In this document: piece after piece, positions 1 through 9,918 of the stretch
Numbering within the stretch: the first letter of the stretch is position 1
Layout: each line of letters opens with the position of its first letter
Assembly (NCBI GenBank): GCA_934489735.1
Contig: CAKSSR010000003.1
Span: 39,766-103,765, forward strand
Source of the DNA: an uncultured Eubacteriales bacterium
GTDB lineage: Bacteria > Bacillota > Clostridia > Oscillospirales > Acutalibacteraceae
Direction of reading: 5' to 3'
Length of the DNA: 64,000 bases
Translations under genes and position numbers: made by a program
Notes under the pieces: generated by a model
Database searches by the model: none
Seen by the model: only the letters and a program-made list of their open reading frames with translations
What the model was told of the DNA's origin: nothing

Positions 1-2159
1 GTCATTGAATTTTCATCAATAATTATACAACCATTGTCCTTAGTTGATATTCCGAATGAAGAATCTTTTACGATAGGATTAGGAACGTTGCCTATTGCTA
101 TTACTACGCTGTCAACTTCTATTACGAACTCAGAATTTTCTATAGGAATGACACTTTTTCTTCCAGATTCATCAGGTTCTGATAGCATCATCTTAACGCA
201 TTTTAATCCGTTTACTTTATTTTGGTTTCCTAATATCTCGATTGGGTTTGATAGTAGCTTAAATTCTATATCTTCTTCCTTTGCATGATTAATTTCTTCT
301 AATCTTGCTGGCATTTCTTTTTCTGATCTTCTATATACTATATAAACATTTTTAGCTCCTAGCCTTTTGGCACACCTAGCCGCATCCATTGCAACGTTTC
401 CGCCACCTATGACAGCAATTGAGTTAGACTTTAGAATAGGAGTGTCATAATTATCTTTGTATGCCTTCATCAAGTTAATTCTCGTCAGAAATTCATTTGC
501 TGAGTATACTCCTATGAGCTGTTCCCCTTCAATTCCCATGAATTTTGGTAGACCGGCGCCAGATGCTATATATATAGCGCTAAAATTTTGATCCCATAGG
601 TCATTTACGGTAAGAGTTTTACCAATAATTGTATTTGTTTCAAACTCGACTCCATTATTTTTCAAGGAATCTATCTCTTTTTCTACTATGTCTTTAGGAA
701 GTCTAAACTCTGGAATGCCATAGCTTAAGACTCCTCCTGGTTTATGAAGTGCTTCGAATACAGTTACGTCATATCCGAGTTTGATCAATTCAGCAGCGCA
801 TGTCAATCCAGAAGGGCCAGACCCAACAATAGCTACCTTCTTCCCATTTTTTTCAACTGTTTTCTTAATATTTTCACCTTTTTTATTATTAAAATACCAA
901 TCCGCAACAAATCTTTCTAGATATCCTATACCTACTGGTTCACCTTTTATTCCCCTGATACATTTTGACTCACATTGTTTCTCTTGAGGGCAAACCCTGC
1001 CGCATATAGCCGGTAAAGCATTGCTTTCAGTTATTGTCATGTAGGCATTCATGTAGTCATCATTTTTAATATAATTTATGAATTTTGGTATGTCGATGTT
1101 TACAGGACATCCAGATACGCATGATGGCTTCTTGCATCCGAGGCAACGTGAAGCTTCTTTTTTTGCCAATTCTTCATCATATCCTAAAGAAACTTCAGAA
1201 AAATTATGTTGTCTTGTTTCTGGAGACTGTTCTATTGCTTTAGTTTTCTTATTATTGTCATCTTTTTGTTCCTTATTCAAGTATTTTTCTTCTTGTTCCT
1301 TGTCTGAGTCGTCCTTTTCTTTATCATCTGTTGATAGATTAAATAAATTACAAGAGTCTTCCCTTTCAATTTTCTCATAAGTCTTTAATCTGTTAATGGT
1401 ATCGTCAAAATCTACTTCATGTCCATCAAAATCTGGTCCATCTATGCAGGCAAACTTAAACTTGCCATTGACTTTTACACGACATCCCCCGCACATACCT
1501 GTTCCATCTATCATAATCGGATTCATACTTACTATAGTCTTTGTATTGAATTCCTTAGTTATTTCGGAGACCGCTTTCATCATTGGTAGTGGCCCTATCG
1601 CTATTACTAAATCATATTTGTCATCGCTCAATTTCTTTTTCAATTCTTCCGTGACAAAGCCTTTCTTCCCATAAGATCCATCATCCGTCATCACAACTAA
1701 GTCATCGCAGATCTTAGACATCTCTTCTTCAAGTATGATTAAATCTTTGTTTTTAAATCCTGATATAATATCAACTTTATTTGATTTGTCCATTTCCTTA
1801 ATGGCTTTTGCTTGAGGATATATGATTGCTGTTCCAGTCCCTCCAGCAATTAATAAAAACCTTTTGTATCCTTCAAGATTTGTTGGTTTGCCAAGCGGTC
1901 CGACTACATCTTGTATAAAGTCCCCTTCATTTAGTTTATCCAATAGATAAGTTGTCTTTCCAACCTTTTGATATATTATCGTTATTGTCCCTTTCTCTCT
2001 ATCAAAATCTGAAATTGTTAAAGGGATTCGCTCCCCTGTCTCTGAAATCTTTAAAATTATGAACTGGCCTGCCTTTGCTTTGCTTGCTATCAAAGGGGCA
2101 TCTATAGTCATGCTTGTCGTCAGGTTATTTAATATTTTCTTACTTTTAATAAAATTCAT
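1..2159 (-). CDS. NfnAB-like fused ferredoxin-NADP reductase/glutamate synthase-type oxidoreductase (C-terminus cut by window edge)
   Basis: One uninterrupted minus-strand frame of about 719 codons runs off the left edge. Residues 1 to about 280 look like the FAD/NAD and [2Fe-2S] subunit of the dihydroorotate dehydrogenase B electron-transfer/NfnA/SudB family: a GGTGTA nucleotide-binding turn, then a GMCGGCR iron-sulfur motif. After a charged linker (roughly 290-350, rich in D, E, K, Q) comes a GltD/NfnB-like part with the cysteine cluster CLGCKKPSCVSGCP, a second cluster CGRVCP, an FAD motif GSGPSGL and an NADPH motif GGGNVAMD. The two halves are separate subunits in characterised Nfn complexes, which bifurcate electrons between NADH, ferredoxin and NADPH, so this is a subunit fusion. 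The start has a strong AGGAGG site a few bases upstream. Activity (Nfn versus another flavin reductase) is inferred from family only. Confidence 0.85.
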   Translation of the reverse strand, partial: MNFIKSKKILNNLTTSMTIDAPLIASKAKAGQFIILKISETGERIPLTISDFDREKGTITIIYQKVGKTTYLLDKLNEGDFIQDVVGPLGKPTNLEGYKRFLLIAGGTGTAIIYPQAKAIKEMDKSNKVDIISGFKNKDLIILEEEMSKICDDLVVMTDDGSYGKKGFVTEELKKKLSDDKYDLVIAIGPLPMMKAVSEITKEFNTKTIVSMNPIMIDGTGMCGGCRVKVNGKFKFACIDGPDFDGHEVDFDDTINRLKTYEKIEREDSCNLFNLSTDDKEKDDSDKEQEEKYLNKEQKDDNNKKTKAIEQSPETRQHNFSEVSLGYDEELAKKEASRCLGCKKPSCVSGCPVNIDIPKFINYIKNDDYMNAYMTITESNALPAICGRVCPQEKQCESKCIRGIKGEPVGIGYLERFVADWYFNNKKGENIKKTVEKNGKKVAIVGSGPSGLTCAAELIKLGYDVTVFEALHKPGGVLSYGIPEFRLPKDIVEKEIDSLKNNGVEFETNTIIGKTLTVNDLWDQNFSAIYIASGAGLPKFMGIEGEQLIGVYSANEFLTRINLMKAYKDNYDTPILKSNSIAVIGGGNVAMDAARCAKRLGAKNVYIVYRRSEKEMPARLEEINHAKEEDIEFKLLSNPIEILGNQNKVNGLKCVKMMLSEPDESGRKSVIPIENSEFVIEVDSVVIAIGNVPNPIVKDSSFGISTKDNGCIIIDENSM

Positions 2160-2196
2160 GCAAGATTCCTCCTTATTATTTAATGCTTGCTAAATA

Positions 2197-2225
2197 ATCA
2201 TACATTTTCTCGTCAAAAAAATCAA
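2197..2225 (-). promoter_or_regulatory. Predicted sigma-A promoter of the NfnAB-like gene
   Basis: On the minus strand, TTGATT (2220-2225) and TATGAT (2197-2202) are separated by exactly 17 bp and lie about 40 bp upstream of the start codon. It is divergent from the smc promoter in the same intergenic gap. Confidence 0.6.
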
Positions 2226-2261
2226 GAGAGAATAAGATTATTCAACATAATTCAAATATGC

Positions 2262-2290
2262 TTGACTGTTTTTTGGTTTTATTGTACAAT
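2262..2290 (+). promoter_or_regulatory. Predicted sigma-A promoter of the smc operon
   Basis: TTGACT (2262-2267) and TACAAT (2285-2290) with a 17-bp spacer, 35 bp upstream of the smc ATG. It is a near-consensus vegetative promoter and the likely head of the smc-to-ispA transcript. Confidence 0.7.
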
Positions 2291-2325
2291 AATGTTGTAA
2301 AATTAATATGCGATGTGGTGGTTAA

Positions 2326-5300
2326 ATGGTTTTAAAATCATTAGAAATTAAAGGATTTAAGACTTTCCCTGAAAAGACTGTATTGAATTTTGACAAAGGG
2401 ATCTCAGCGGTAGTAGGGCCAAATGGAAGCGGAAAAAGCAATGTAAGTGACGCAATAAGGTGGGTACTTGGTGAGCAATCAGTCAAGAACCTTAGAAGTT
2501 CTAAGATGGAGGACATAATATTTAACGGATCTCCGAAAAAAAAAGCCGCAAGTTATGCTGAGGTTACTTTGACAATAGATAATTTTGACAGGGCATTGAA
2601 TTTTGATAATGATTTAGTTTCTATAACGAGGAAATATTATAGAAAAGGTGATAGTGAGTATAGGATAAATGATATCACAGTTAGGCTAAAAGACATACAT
2701 GAGCTTTTCATGGACACAGGTTTAGGACGAGATGGCTATTCTATGATAAGTCAAGGCAAGATAGATAGCATAGTTTCTGCAAGTAGTGAAGACAGACGAG
2801 AAATATTTGAAGAAGCAGCAGGGGTATCTAAAATAAAATATAGGAAGCTTGAGTCAGAGAAGAAATTGAATTCGGTTGAAGAAAATTTAGTAAGATTAAA
2901 GGATATTTTATCTGAGCTTGAGCTCCGGGTAGGGCCATTGAAGAAGCAGTCTGAAAATGCAGAGCAATACATCTTATACAACGATAAGAAAGAAAAGCTA
3001 GAGATTGGCATGTGGCTAGCGACATTAAAGAAATCTTCAAAGGAACTAGAGACATTTTCTAAGAAGATAGAGGAAATAACAAGCAATAATGATAAACTTG
3101 ACGAGGACATAGAAGGCATTCAGAAAGAGTCGGACGATATATTTAAGAAAATAAATATATATATAAAGAATACAGATGAGATAAGGAATGAAATATCAGG
3201 CATAGATTGTAAAATCAACGATATTAAGTCAGATATTTCTATAGCTGAGAATGACATTTTACATAATGAAGAAGAAATTATAAATGTAAATAAAGAAATA
3301 ATTGAAAATAGTAAGTTTTTAGATAACTTGGATTTGGATATAAATGAACAGGAGAACAATTTGGCAAGACTTAAAAACTTACTAATGGAAAAAGAAAAGC
3401 AATTGATTGAGAAAAGGAAAGAAATTTCATCATTAGACGAAAATATAAATAAAATTGATGAAAAAATAAATAATTTAAATGCAGAAGACAAGAAGTTACT
3501 TGATAGGATTTCTGAACAGAAATTAAGTGGAGTCACTGCGCAGTCTTCTATAGAGGAAATAAATAATAGAATAAAAGATAATTTATTATCTAAGGCATCA
3601 AAAGAGGAAAAAGTAGAGTCATATAGCAAATCTTTATCAGATATTAAAAATAATAAAGAAAAGAATAAAATATCTATAGAAGAGATAACGAATAAAATAA
3701 ATGGGTACAAGTTGAGCATAGAGTCGAAACAGAATAAATATAACAAATGTAAGGAAAATGCAGACCATCTGTATATAGATAAAGAAGATTTGAATAGAAG
3801 AGTGATCATGCTCGAGGATTTGCAAAAGAATTTAGAAGGCTTTTCTGAAAGTGTCAAAATCATAATGAAAGAAGCAAAGAGAGAAAATTTAAATGGAATC
3901 CATGGACCGGTTTCTAAAGTGATATCAGTAGAAGATAAATATACCGTTGCAATAGATGTAGCATTGGGCCAGAGTATTCAAAATATAATAGTGGATAATG
4001 AGGAAAATGCAAAAAATGCTATAAATTTATTGAAAAATAGAAAGGCGGGAAGGGCAACATTCTTACCTATATCTATTATAAAAGGCAAAGCTATCAATAG
4101 AGATTCAATTAAAGTAGGAAAAGGATCGATTGGAATTGCAAGTGAGTTGTGTAGATGTTCTGATATTTATCGAGGAATTATAGATTCATTATTGGGAAGG
4201 ATACTAATAGTTGATAATTTGAATAATGCATTGAGCATTGCTAAAGAAAACAACTACAGGTTTAGAATAGTTACTTTAGATGGGCAGGTGGTTAATGCAG
4301 GCGGATCTTTGACAGGAGGTTCGCATATTCAGAAATTAAATGTGATTGGCAGATCAAATGAGATAGAAAAGTTAAAGAAAGATATGCTACGAATAGGCAA
4401 AGAGTTGGATAATAATAGAGAAGAATTGAAAAAATATGAAGAAGAGTTATCAAAATTAAAGACAATGGAATGGGAGCTAAATGTTAATCTAAATGAAGAG
4501 AAAGAAAATGGTATGAATATAGATTTATCATATAAGAATATTATTAACAATATTAACTTAGAAAAATCTTTTATTGACCAGATCGATAAAGAAAATGAAG
4601 GACTTGAAGCTCGCATAAAGAATTTTGATGATAAAATAAAAGAAAGTAAGTCATTTTTAGATAAAGATGTGTCTTTGAGTGAAGAAATAAAAATTAAATT
4701 AAAGGAAAGTAATTCAAAAAAATCTGAGCTTATGTCAGTTTATGAAGCATTGAGCAAAAAAATTCATGATTTTGAAATAGAATTGGTTTCTGTTAGAAAA
4801 GAATTTGATTCTGAGAATATGAAATCTGAATTCTTGAAGGGATCTTATACGGACAAAGATAAAAAAATGAACTTTTTGAACGAAAGATTGAATAAGTTGA
4901 GACAAGATAATAAAGATTTATCAGAAAATGTATCGTCATATGAAAAAGAACTTGAAAGTTGCTCTAAAAGAAAATTGGAATTAGACAATAAGATAAGCAG
5001 TAATTCATCAGGCAGAATGGAACTTGAGAAAAAGTCTACTGAACTTAGAAATAAAGAAAGAGAATTCAACTCATTGAAAGAAACAATCGTCAGAGACCTA
5101 TCAAGATTGGAAGAAAAGAAGGATAGCCTACAAAAGGATTACGATTCTATTATAACTAAGTTGTGGGAAGAATATGAACTCACTAGAAAACAGGCCGAAA
5201 TGAATTATGATGAGATATCTGACATACAGGACGGACAAAAACAAGTAAACGATTTGAAAAATAAAATAAAAAGATTAGGCGCAGTTAACCTTGATTCAAT

Positions 5301-5895
5301 AGAAGAATATAAAGAAGTAAACGAGCGGTATACTTTTATGAAGGCTCAAATAGAAGACGTAGATAATTCGAAGAGAGAATTAACAAAGTTAATAAACGAA
5401 TTAACAAATACTATGCGAAATACTTTTATCGACAAGTTTAATATGATTAACGAACGATTCAAAGAAACCTTTGAAGAATTGTTTGGTGGGGGTAAGGCAA
5501 GCTTAGAGTTGACTGTACCAGACGACTATTTGAATTCGGGAATTAAAATTTTGGTGCAACCACCTGGAAAGATTGTAAGCAATATGGAACTTTTGTCAGG
5601 AGGAGAAAAAGCTTTAGTGGCAATTTCATTATATTTTGCAATAATGAAGGTCAGCCCTTCACCGTTTTGCGTCTTGGATGAGATAGAGGCCGCTCTTGAT
5701 GATGTCAACGTGGATAGATTTGCTTCCTATTTGAGTAAAATGAGCGATCAGACTCAATTTATAGTAATAACCCATAGAAGAGGAACGATGGAAGAAGCAG
5801 ATGTACTGTATGGAGTGACAATGCAAGAGGAAGGAATATCAAACTTATTGAAACTGGATGTATCAGAGATAGAAAAGATTGATAATGCCAGCTGA
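2326..5895 (+). CDS. smc: Chromosome partition/condensation protein SMC
   Basis: 1189 residues, the normal SMC length. It starts with the ATPase head half MVLKSLEIKGFKTF and Walker A GPNGSGKSN (about residues 31-39). Two long Lys/Glu-rich coiled-coil arms flank a hinge around residues 515-670 (glycine-rich stretch GGSLTGGS near its end). The C-terminal head carries the ABC signature LSGGEKA (about 1090) and Walker B VLDEIEAALDD (about 1115). SMC homodimers work with ScpA/ScpB to organise and segregate the nucleoid. In many Firmicutes smc is followed by ftsY; here two M16 genes follow instead. The ribosome site is weak (GGTGG). Confidence 0.97.
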   Translation: MVLKSLEIKGFKTFPEKTVLNFDKGISAVVGPNGSGKSNVSDAIRWVLGEQSVKNLRSSKMEDIIFNGSPKKKAASYAEVTLTIDNFDRALNFDNDLVSITRKYYRKGDSEYRINDITVRLKDIHELFMDTGLGRDGYSMISQGKIDSIVSASSEDRREIFEEAAGVSKIKYRKLESEKKLNSVEENLVRLKDILSELELRVGPLKKQSENAEQYILYNDKKEKLEIGMWLATLKKSSKELETFSKKIEEITSNNDKLDEDIEGIQKESDDIFKKINIYIKNTDEIRNEISGIDCKINDIKSDISIAENDILHNEEEIINVNKEIIENSKFLDNLDLDINEQENNLARLKNLLMEKEKQLIEKRKEISSLDENINKIDEKINNLNAEDKKLLDRISEQKLSGVTAQSSIEEINNRIKDNLLSKASKEEKVESYSKSLSDIKNNKEKNKISIEEITNKINGYKLSIESKQNKYNKCKENADHLYIDKEDLNRRVIMLEDLQKNLEGFSESVKIIMKEAKRENLNGIHGPVSKVISVEDKYTVAIDVALGQSIQNIIVDNEENAKNAINLLKNRKAGRATFLPISIIKGKAINRDSIKVGKGSIGIASELCRCSDIYRGIIDSLLGRILIVDNLNNALSIAKENNYRFRIVTLDGQVVNAGGSLTGGSHIQKLNVIGRSNEIEKLKKDMLRIGKELDNNREELKKYEEELSKLKTMEWELNVNLNEEKENGMNIDLSYKNIINNINLEKSFIDQIDKENEGLEARIKNFDDKIKESKSFLDKDVSLSEEIKIKLKESNSKKSELMSVYEALSKKIHDFEIELVSVRKEFDSENMKSEFLKGSYTDKDKKMNFLNERLNKLRQDNKDLSENVSSYEKELESCSKRKLELDNKISSNSSGRMELEKKSTELRNKEREFNSLKETIVRDLSRLEEKKDSLQKDYDSIITKLWEEYELTRKQAEMNYDEISDIQDGQKQVNDLKNKIKRLGAVNLDSIEEYKEVNERYTFMKAQIEDVDNSKRELTKLINELTNTMRNTFIDKFNMINERFKETFEELFGGGKASLELTVPDDYLNSGIKILVQPPGKIVSNMELLSGGEKALVAISLYFAIMKVSPSPFCVLDEIEAALDDVNVDRFASYLSKMSDQTQFIVITHRRGTMEEADVLYGVTMQEEGISNLLKLDVSEIEKIDNAS

Positions 5896-5929
5896 AACCA
5901 ATGAAATGGGTAAAAATGGATGATGTCAG

Positions 5930-5958
5930 TTGATTTTCAAATGACATTATGCTATATT
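5930..5958 (+). promoter_or_regulatory. Predicted internal promoter before yfmF
   Basis: TTGATT (5930-5935), 17-bp spacer, TATATT (5953-5958), about 40 bp upstream of the yfmF start. It suggests the M16 pair and downstream genes can be transcribed separately from smc. Confidence 0.5.
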
Positions 5959-5998
5959 ATATTATGAAAATATTAATGAGTATCGGAGTTGATCTATT

Positions 5999-7270
5999 AT
6001 GGGTAACCTAGAATCATTTCCAATCAGCGAAGGAATAAACTTCAGATATATAAAAGATTCAAAATTTAAATCTACTAGAATATCTGCTTCAATTTTTTTG
6101 CCGTTGGATAAGAAAACTGTATCTTTGAATGCGTTATTATTTCTAATTTTAAAGCATTCATGCAAAAAGTATCCAAGTTTTTTGGAACTCAATAAGAAAT
6201 TGGAATCTCTTTATGGCGCATCTTTAGATTGCTCTATAAATAAAGTAGGGGAGAACCAAGTCTTTACTATAGTAGCATCAGGCATAGATGACAAATATGT
6301 ATTAGATGATATGACTATATCAAGAGAATTGTCGGGTTTGGTTTGCAATATCTTATGTTTCCCAGACTTAGAACAAGAAATGTTTAAAAGTAAGATAATA
6401 GAACAAGAGCGCAGACAACTGCTTGAAATCTTAGAATTGGAATTCAATGATAAGAGGACGTACTCGAGAAACAGATTGGAAGAATTGATGTGCAAAGACG
6501 AACTATTTAGCATTAACAAGTACGGAACAAAAGAAGACATAAATGCTATTACTGGAGAAATGTTAGTTGATGCATGGAAAAACATGTTGAAGACTGCCAA
6601 AATAGAGATATTTATGCTTGGAGAATGTACGTGCTATAAAGAAGTTATAGAAGAATTTACAAAGGCTTTTTCAAATATTGACAGAGAGTATAAAGACAAT
6701 TACAATACGAATGTTATATTGAAGGCTGACGATACAAAGGAATTTGTAGATGAAATGGATGTAGTACAAAGTAAATTGGTAATAGGCTTCAGGGCAGGAA
6801 CATCAAAACCTAATGAAGATGTAGTAAGCGCAAGAGTGATGACTGCTTTATTTGGAGGGACTCCAAGCTCTAAGTTGTTTTTGAATGTCAGAGAGAAATT
6901 AAGCCTTTGTTACTATTGCTCTTCATCTGTTGACCTTGACAAAGGAATTATGGTAGTAGAAAGCGGAGTAGAATCAAAAAATATAGAAAAGGCTAAGAAA
7001 CAGATTATAAAAGAACTAGAAGATATAAAAAATGGTGATTTTACTGACGAAGATTTAGAAGCGGTTAAGAAACAATTGATAAATAGCTTCATTACGGTGA
7101 ATGATTACATCGATAGAATGATATATTATTACATTGGGCAGCTATTGTATAAGGATATAAAGTCATTAGATGAAATGGCAGATTTGGTTTCGAAAGTTAC
7201 TAGAGAAGAAGTAATAGAATCTGCAAGGAAAGTTAGTCTTGATACAATCTATGTATTGAAAAGTAAGTAA
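5999..7270 (+). CDS. yfmF: M16-family protein YfmF (inactive pitrilysin-like subunit)
   Basis: 423 residues with the M16 insulinase fold. The family fingerprints ISASIFLPL near the N-terminus and GGTPSSKLFLNVREKLSLCYY in the C-terminal domain are visible, but there is no HxxEH zinc motif, as expected of the YfmF branch. Directly downstream is the catalytic-type partner YfmH. In Bacillus this pair is annotated as associated with EF-P 5-aminopentanol modification; whether that holds here is not shown by the sequence. The function of the non-catalytic subunit is inferred to be pairing with YfmH, as in two-subunit processing peptidases. Confidence 0.85.
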   Translation: MGNLESFPISEGINFRYIKDSKFKSTRISASIFLPLDKKTVSLNALLFLILKHSCKKYPSFLELNKKLESLYGASLDCSINKVGENQVFTIVASGIDDKYVLDDMTISRELSGLVCNILCFPDLEQEMFKSKIIEQERRQLLEILELEFNDKRTYSRNRLEELMCKDELFSINKYGTKEDINAITGEMLVDAWKNMLKTAKIEIFMLGECTCYKEVIEEFTKAFSNIDREYKDNYNTNVILKADDTKEFVDEMDVVQSKLVIGFRAGTSKPNEDVVSARVMTALFGGTPSSKLFLNVREKLSLCYYCSSSVDLDKGIMVVESGVESKNIEKAKKQIIKELEDIKNGDFTDEDLEAVKKQLINSFITVNDYIDRMIYYYIGQLLYKDIKSLDEMADLVSKVTREEVIESARKVSLDTIYVLKSK

Positions 7271-7284
7271 GGGAGGGTATAATT

Positions 7285-8568
7285 ATGAATTTGAAAGAAA
7301 TAAAGAACGAACATGTCTTTGATAAATATTATAAGACAGAACTTCCTAATGGACTTAATGTATATATATATCCAAAGAAAGGATATAACTCTAAATATGT
7401 AGTCTTAGGGACTGACTATGGATCAATAAATAGAAAGTTTAAAAAGGATAATGAAATAATTGATATTCCAGACGGAACTGCACACTTTTTGGAACATAAG
7501 TTATTTGAAGATGAGGATGGGGATGCGTTCCAGAAGTACGCTTTAACGGGAGCATCAGCAAATGCATATACTTCCTTTGATAAGACTTGCTATTTGTTTT
7601 CATGCACTAACAATTTTTATGAGTCATTAAAGATATTATTAAACTTTGTTTATTCTCCTTACTTTACTAAGGAAACAATTGAAAAGGAACAGGGAATAAT
7701 CGCACAGGAAATAAAGATGTATGACGATGATCCAAATTGGATGGTTTTATTTAATTTGCTTGGAGCAATGTATAAAAACCATTCAGTCAAGATAAATATA
7801 GCAGGAAGCGTTGAGTCTATAGCTACTATAGATAAAGAAAAGTTATATGAATGTTACAATGCATTTTATAATCCAAGCAATATGTCGCTAGTGATTGTCG
7901 GAGACGTGGATCAAGAAGAAGTTATCAAGCTTATTAACGAAAATATCAAATCCAATGAGAAAATTGATATGAATGTTGAGACTTTGTTTGACGAAGAACC
8001 GTATGAAATAGTAAAAGAAGCAGTTAGTCAAGAGATGGAAGTGAGTTTGCCATTATTTGAAATAGGATTTAAAGAAAAGACGAAGGATAATGGTATAACT
8101 GTAGAAGATATAGCTAATACATCTATACTATTGGAAATCTTATCATCGAAGACTTCAAGCATGTATCAGAGACTTTTTGAAAGCGACCTTATAAATTTAT
8201 CATTTTCATCAGAATATTTTGAAGGACCTAATTTCTCATGTGTAATATTTTCAGGGGAATCTAAAGATCCTGATAAAGTTTTTGAAATTATTAAGGAAGA
8301 GATAAACATTTTGAGAGAAAAGGGCATCGATCAAGAGACATTTGACATCGCTAAGAAAGCAGTATATGGAGATGCGGTTATGTCTTTAGATGGATGCATG
8401 GATATAGGTAATGATTTGATTGACGATGCATTGTCAGGAAGAGAGTATTTTAGTCATATAGACTCGATATTGAATGCAAATTTACAATCTGTTTTATCAA
8501 GATTTGAGGAACAATTAGATACAAATAATGCAAGTATATCAAAAATTGTCCCAAAGAATCAAGAATGA
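7285..8568 (+). CDS. yfmH: M16-family zinc metallopeptidase YfmH
   Basis: 427 residues. The inverted zinc motif HFLEH is at residues 67-71, preceded by GTA and followed by KLFED. The downstream acidic ligand region QEIKMYDDDP is near residue 142. The C-terminal M16 domain has SSKTSSMYQRL. A strong GGGAGGG ribosome site precedes the ATG, 14 bp after yfmF stops, so the two are co-translated as a presumptive heterodimer. Substrate unknown; Bacillus homologs are linked to EF-P modification. Confidence 0.9.
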   Translation: MNLKEIKNEHVFDKYYKTELPNGLNVYIYPKKGYNSKYVVLGTDYGSINRKFKKDNEIIDIPDGTAHFLEHKLFEDEDGDAFQKYALTGASANAYTSFDKTCYLFSCTNNFYESLKILLNFVYSPYFTKETIEKEQGIIAQEIKMYDDDPNWMVLFNLLGAMYKNHSVKINIAGSVESIATIDKEKLYECYNAFYNPSNMSLVIVGDVDQEEVIKLINENIKSNEKIDMNVETLFDEEPYEIVKEAVSQEMEVSLPLFEIGFKEKTKDNGITVEDIANTSILLEILSSKTSSMYQRLFESDLINLSFSSEYFEGPNFSCVIFSGESKDPDKVFEIIKEEINILREKGIDQETFDIAKKAVYGDAVMSLDGCMDIGNDLIDDALSGREYFSHIDSILNANLQSVLSRFEEQLDTNNASISKIVPKNQE

Positions 8569-8575
8569 GGTGACG

Positions 8576-9394
8576 ATGAACATTATATATCATGTCATGT
8601 TTCCTAAATTAGGTTTGAATTTAGATATAAGTCCAATTTGTATAGACTTTAAAGGAATTACTATAAGATATTACGGAATAATATTGGCTATAGCATTTTT
8701 ATCAGCAATAATTTACGGAATGAAGAGATCAAAAGAGTTTGGGATTAATAAAGATGACCTGATGACTTTAGTTTCTTACGCTTTGATTGCGGGCATAATA
8801 GGAGCGAGACTATTTTATGTCATATTTTATCCATCTGATTACTATTTGGTTAACCCGAGTAAGATTTTTTTAATAAATGAAGGCGGATTGGGAATCTACG
8901 GTGGACTAATATTAGCAATATTGATAAGCATCCCATTGGCAAAAGCAAAGAAAATTAACGTTTTGTCATTGTTGGACTTGTCTTCTTTAGGATTTTTAAT
9001 AGGTCAAAGCATAGGTAGATGGGGAAACTTCTTTAATCAAGAGGCATATGGAAATAAAACAGACTCATTGTTTGGCATGATGAGCGAGGGCACTGGAGGG
9101 GTTCCGGTGCACCCATGCTTCTTATATGAGTCAATTTGGTGCGCATTAGGCTTCACGATTTTACATATTATAAGCAAGAAACATAAGAAATATGATGGGC
9201 AGATCTTCCTAATGTATTTATCTTGGTACGGGTTTGGAAGATTTTTTATAGAGTCGTTAAGACAAGACAGCCTAATGATTCCATTTGTCGAACTAAAAGT
9301 ATCACAGGTCATCTCTATATTAATATTTATTACATCTGTATCGATATTATTTATCAAAAATAAGATAAGAAAGGAATTTATCAAGTATGAATAG
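8576..9394 (+). CDS. lgt: Prolipoprotein diacylglyceryl transferase
   Basis: About 272 residues, polytopic. It transfers diacylglycerol from phosphatidylglycerol to the lipobox cysteine of prolipoproteins in the membrane. The Lgt signature GRWGNFFNQEAYG is present (about 146-158), with GARLFYV earlier and FGRFFIESLR near the C-terminus. I chose ATG 8576 because a GAGG site lies 5 bases upstream; a longer frame from 8528 would overlap yfmH and add non-homologous residues. The 3-prime end overlaps nusB by 8 bp. Confidence 0.95.
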   Translation: MNIIYHVMFPKLGLNLDISPICIDFKGITIRYYGIILAIAFLSAIIYGMKRSKEFGINKDDLMTLVSYALIAGIIGARLFYVIFYPSDYYLVNPSKIFLINEGGLGIYGGLILAILISIPLAKAKKINVLSLLDLSSLGFLIGQSIGRWGNFFNQEAYGNKTDSLFGMMSEGTGGVPVHPCFLYESIWCALGFTILHIISKKHKKYDGQIFLMYLSWYGFGRFFIESLRQDSLMIPFVELKVSQVISILIFITSVSILFIKNKIRKEFIKYE

Positions 9395-9791
9395 GTATAA
9401 ATCAAGGGAGCAAGCATTTATTTTTATATTTGAAAAGATATTCAATAACGAACCAGTAGAAGAATTGATAGAATTGGCAAGAGAAGAGAGAATAGAAGAC
9501 GAAGTGAGTGAGTATGCTCAAAGAGTATTTAGAGGGGTTTATAGCAACTTAGATAAGATAGATGATTTAATAAATAATAATACTAATGGATGGAAGTTTG
9601 ACAGATTAGCAAAACCGACTTTAGCAATATTAAGATTAGCTATTTACGAGATACTATTTGAAGACGATATTCCAATTAATGTAGCAATCAATGAAGCAAT
9701 TGAATTATCAAAGAAGTATTGCGATACTAAAGATTCATCATTTATAAATGGAATTTTAGGAACAATAAGCAAAAGTATAGAGAAAAATTAA
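9387..9791 (+). CDS. nusB: Transcription antitermination factor NusB
   Basis: 134 residues, standard length. The N-terminal pattern SREQAFIFIFEKIF and C-terminal INVAINEAIELSKKY...SSFINGIL are classic NusB. It binds boxA RNA with S10/NusE and supports rRNA antitermination. It begins inside the lgt stop region with a GGA-type site in the lgt coding sequence, indicating translational coupling. Confidence 0.95.
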   Translation: MNRYKSREQAFIFIFEKIFNNEPVEELIELAREERIEDEVSEYAQRVFRGVYSNLDKIDDLINNNTNGWKFDRLAKPTLAILRLAIYEILFEDDIPINVAINEAIELSKKYCDTKDSSFINGILGTISKSIEKN

Positions 9792-9837
9792 CAGAAGATA
9801 GACAATTATTAATCAAAAGAAAGTATTAGTTAGCAGG

Positions 9838-9872
9838 AAGGAGGCTCGCCTTATGGCGGGAGCGAACCTTTT
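9838..9872 (+). other. Imperfect GC-rich hairpin after nusB
   Basis: CTCGCC (9845-9850) pairs with GGCGGGAG (9855-9862) around a TTAT loop with one or two bulged bases, and outer AAGG/CCTT arms may pair. It is followed by TTTT only, so it could be a weak terminator or attenuator in the 127-bp gap before the TsaD-like gene. No other gene is seen in this gap. Confidence 0.3.
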
Positions 9873-9918
9873 CTAGACCTGGGTATTGAAGGGTTAGATT
9901 AATCTTCGCTTATTTTAG

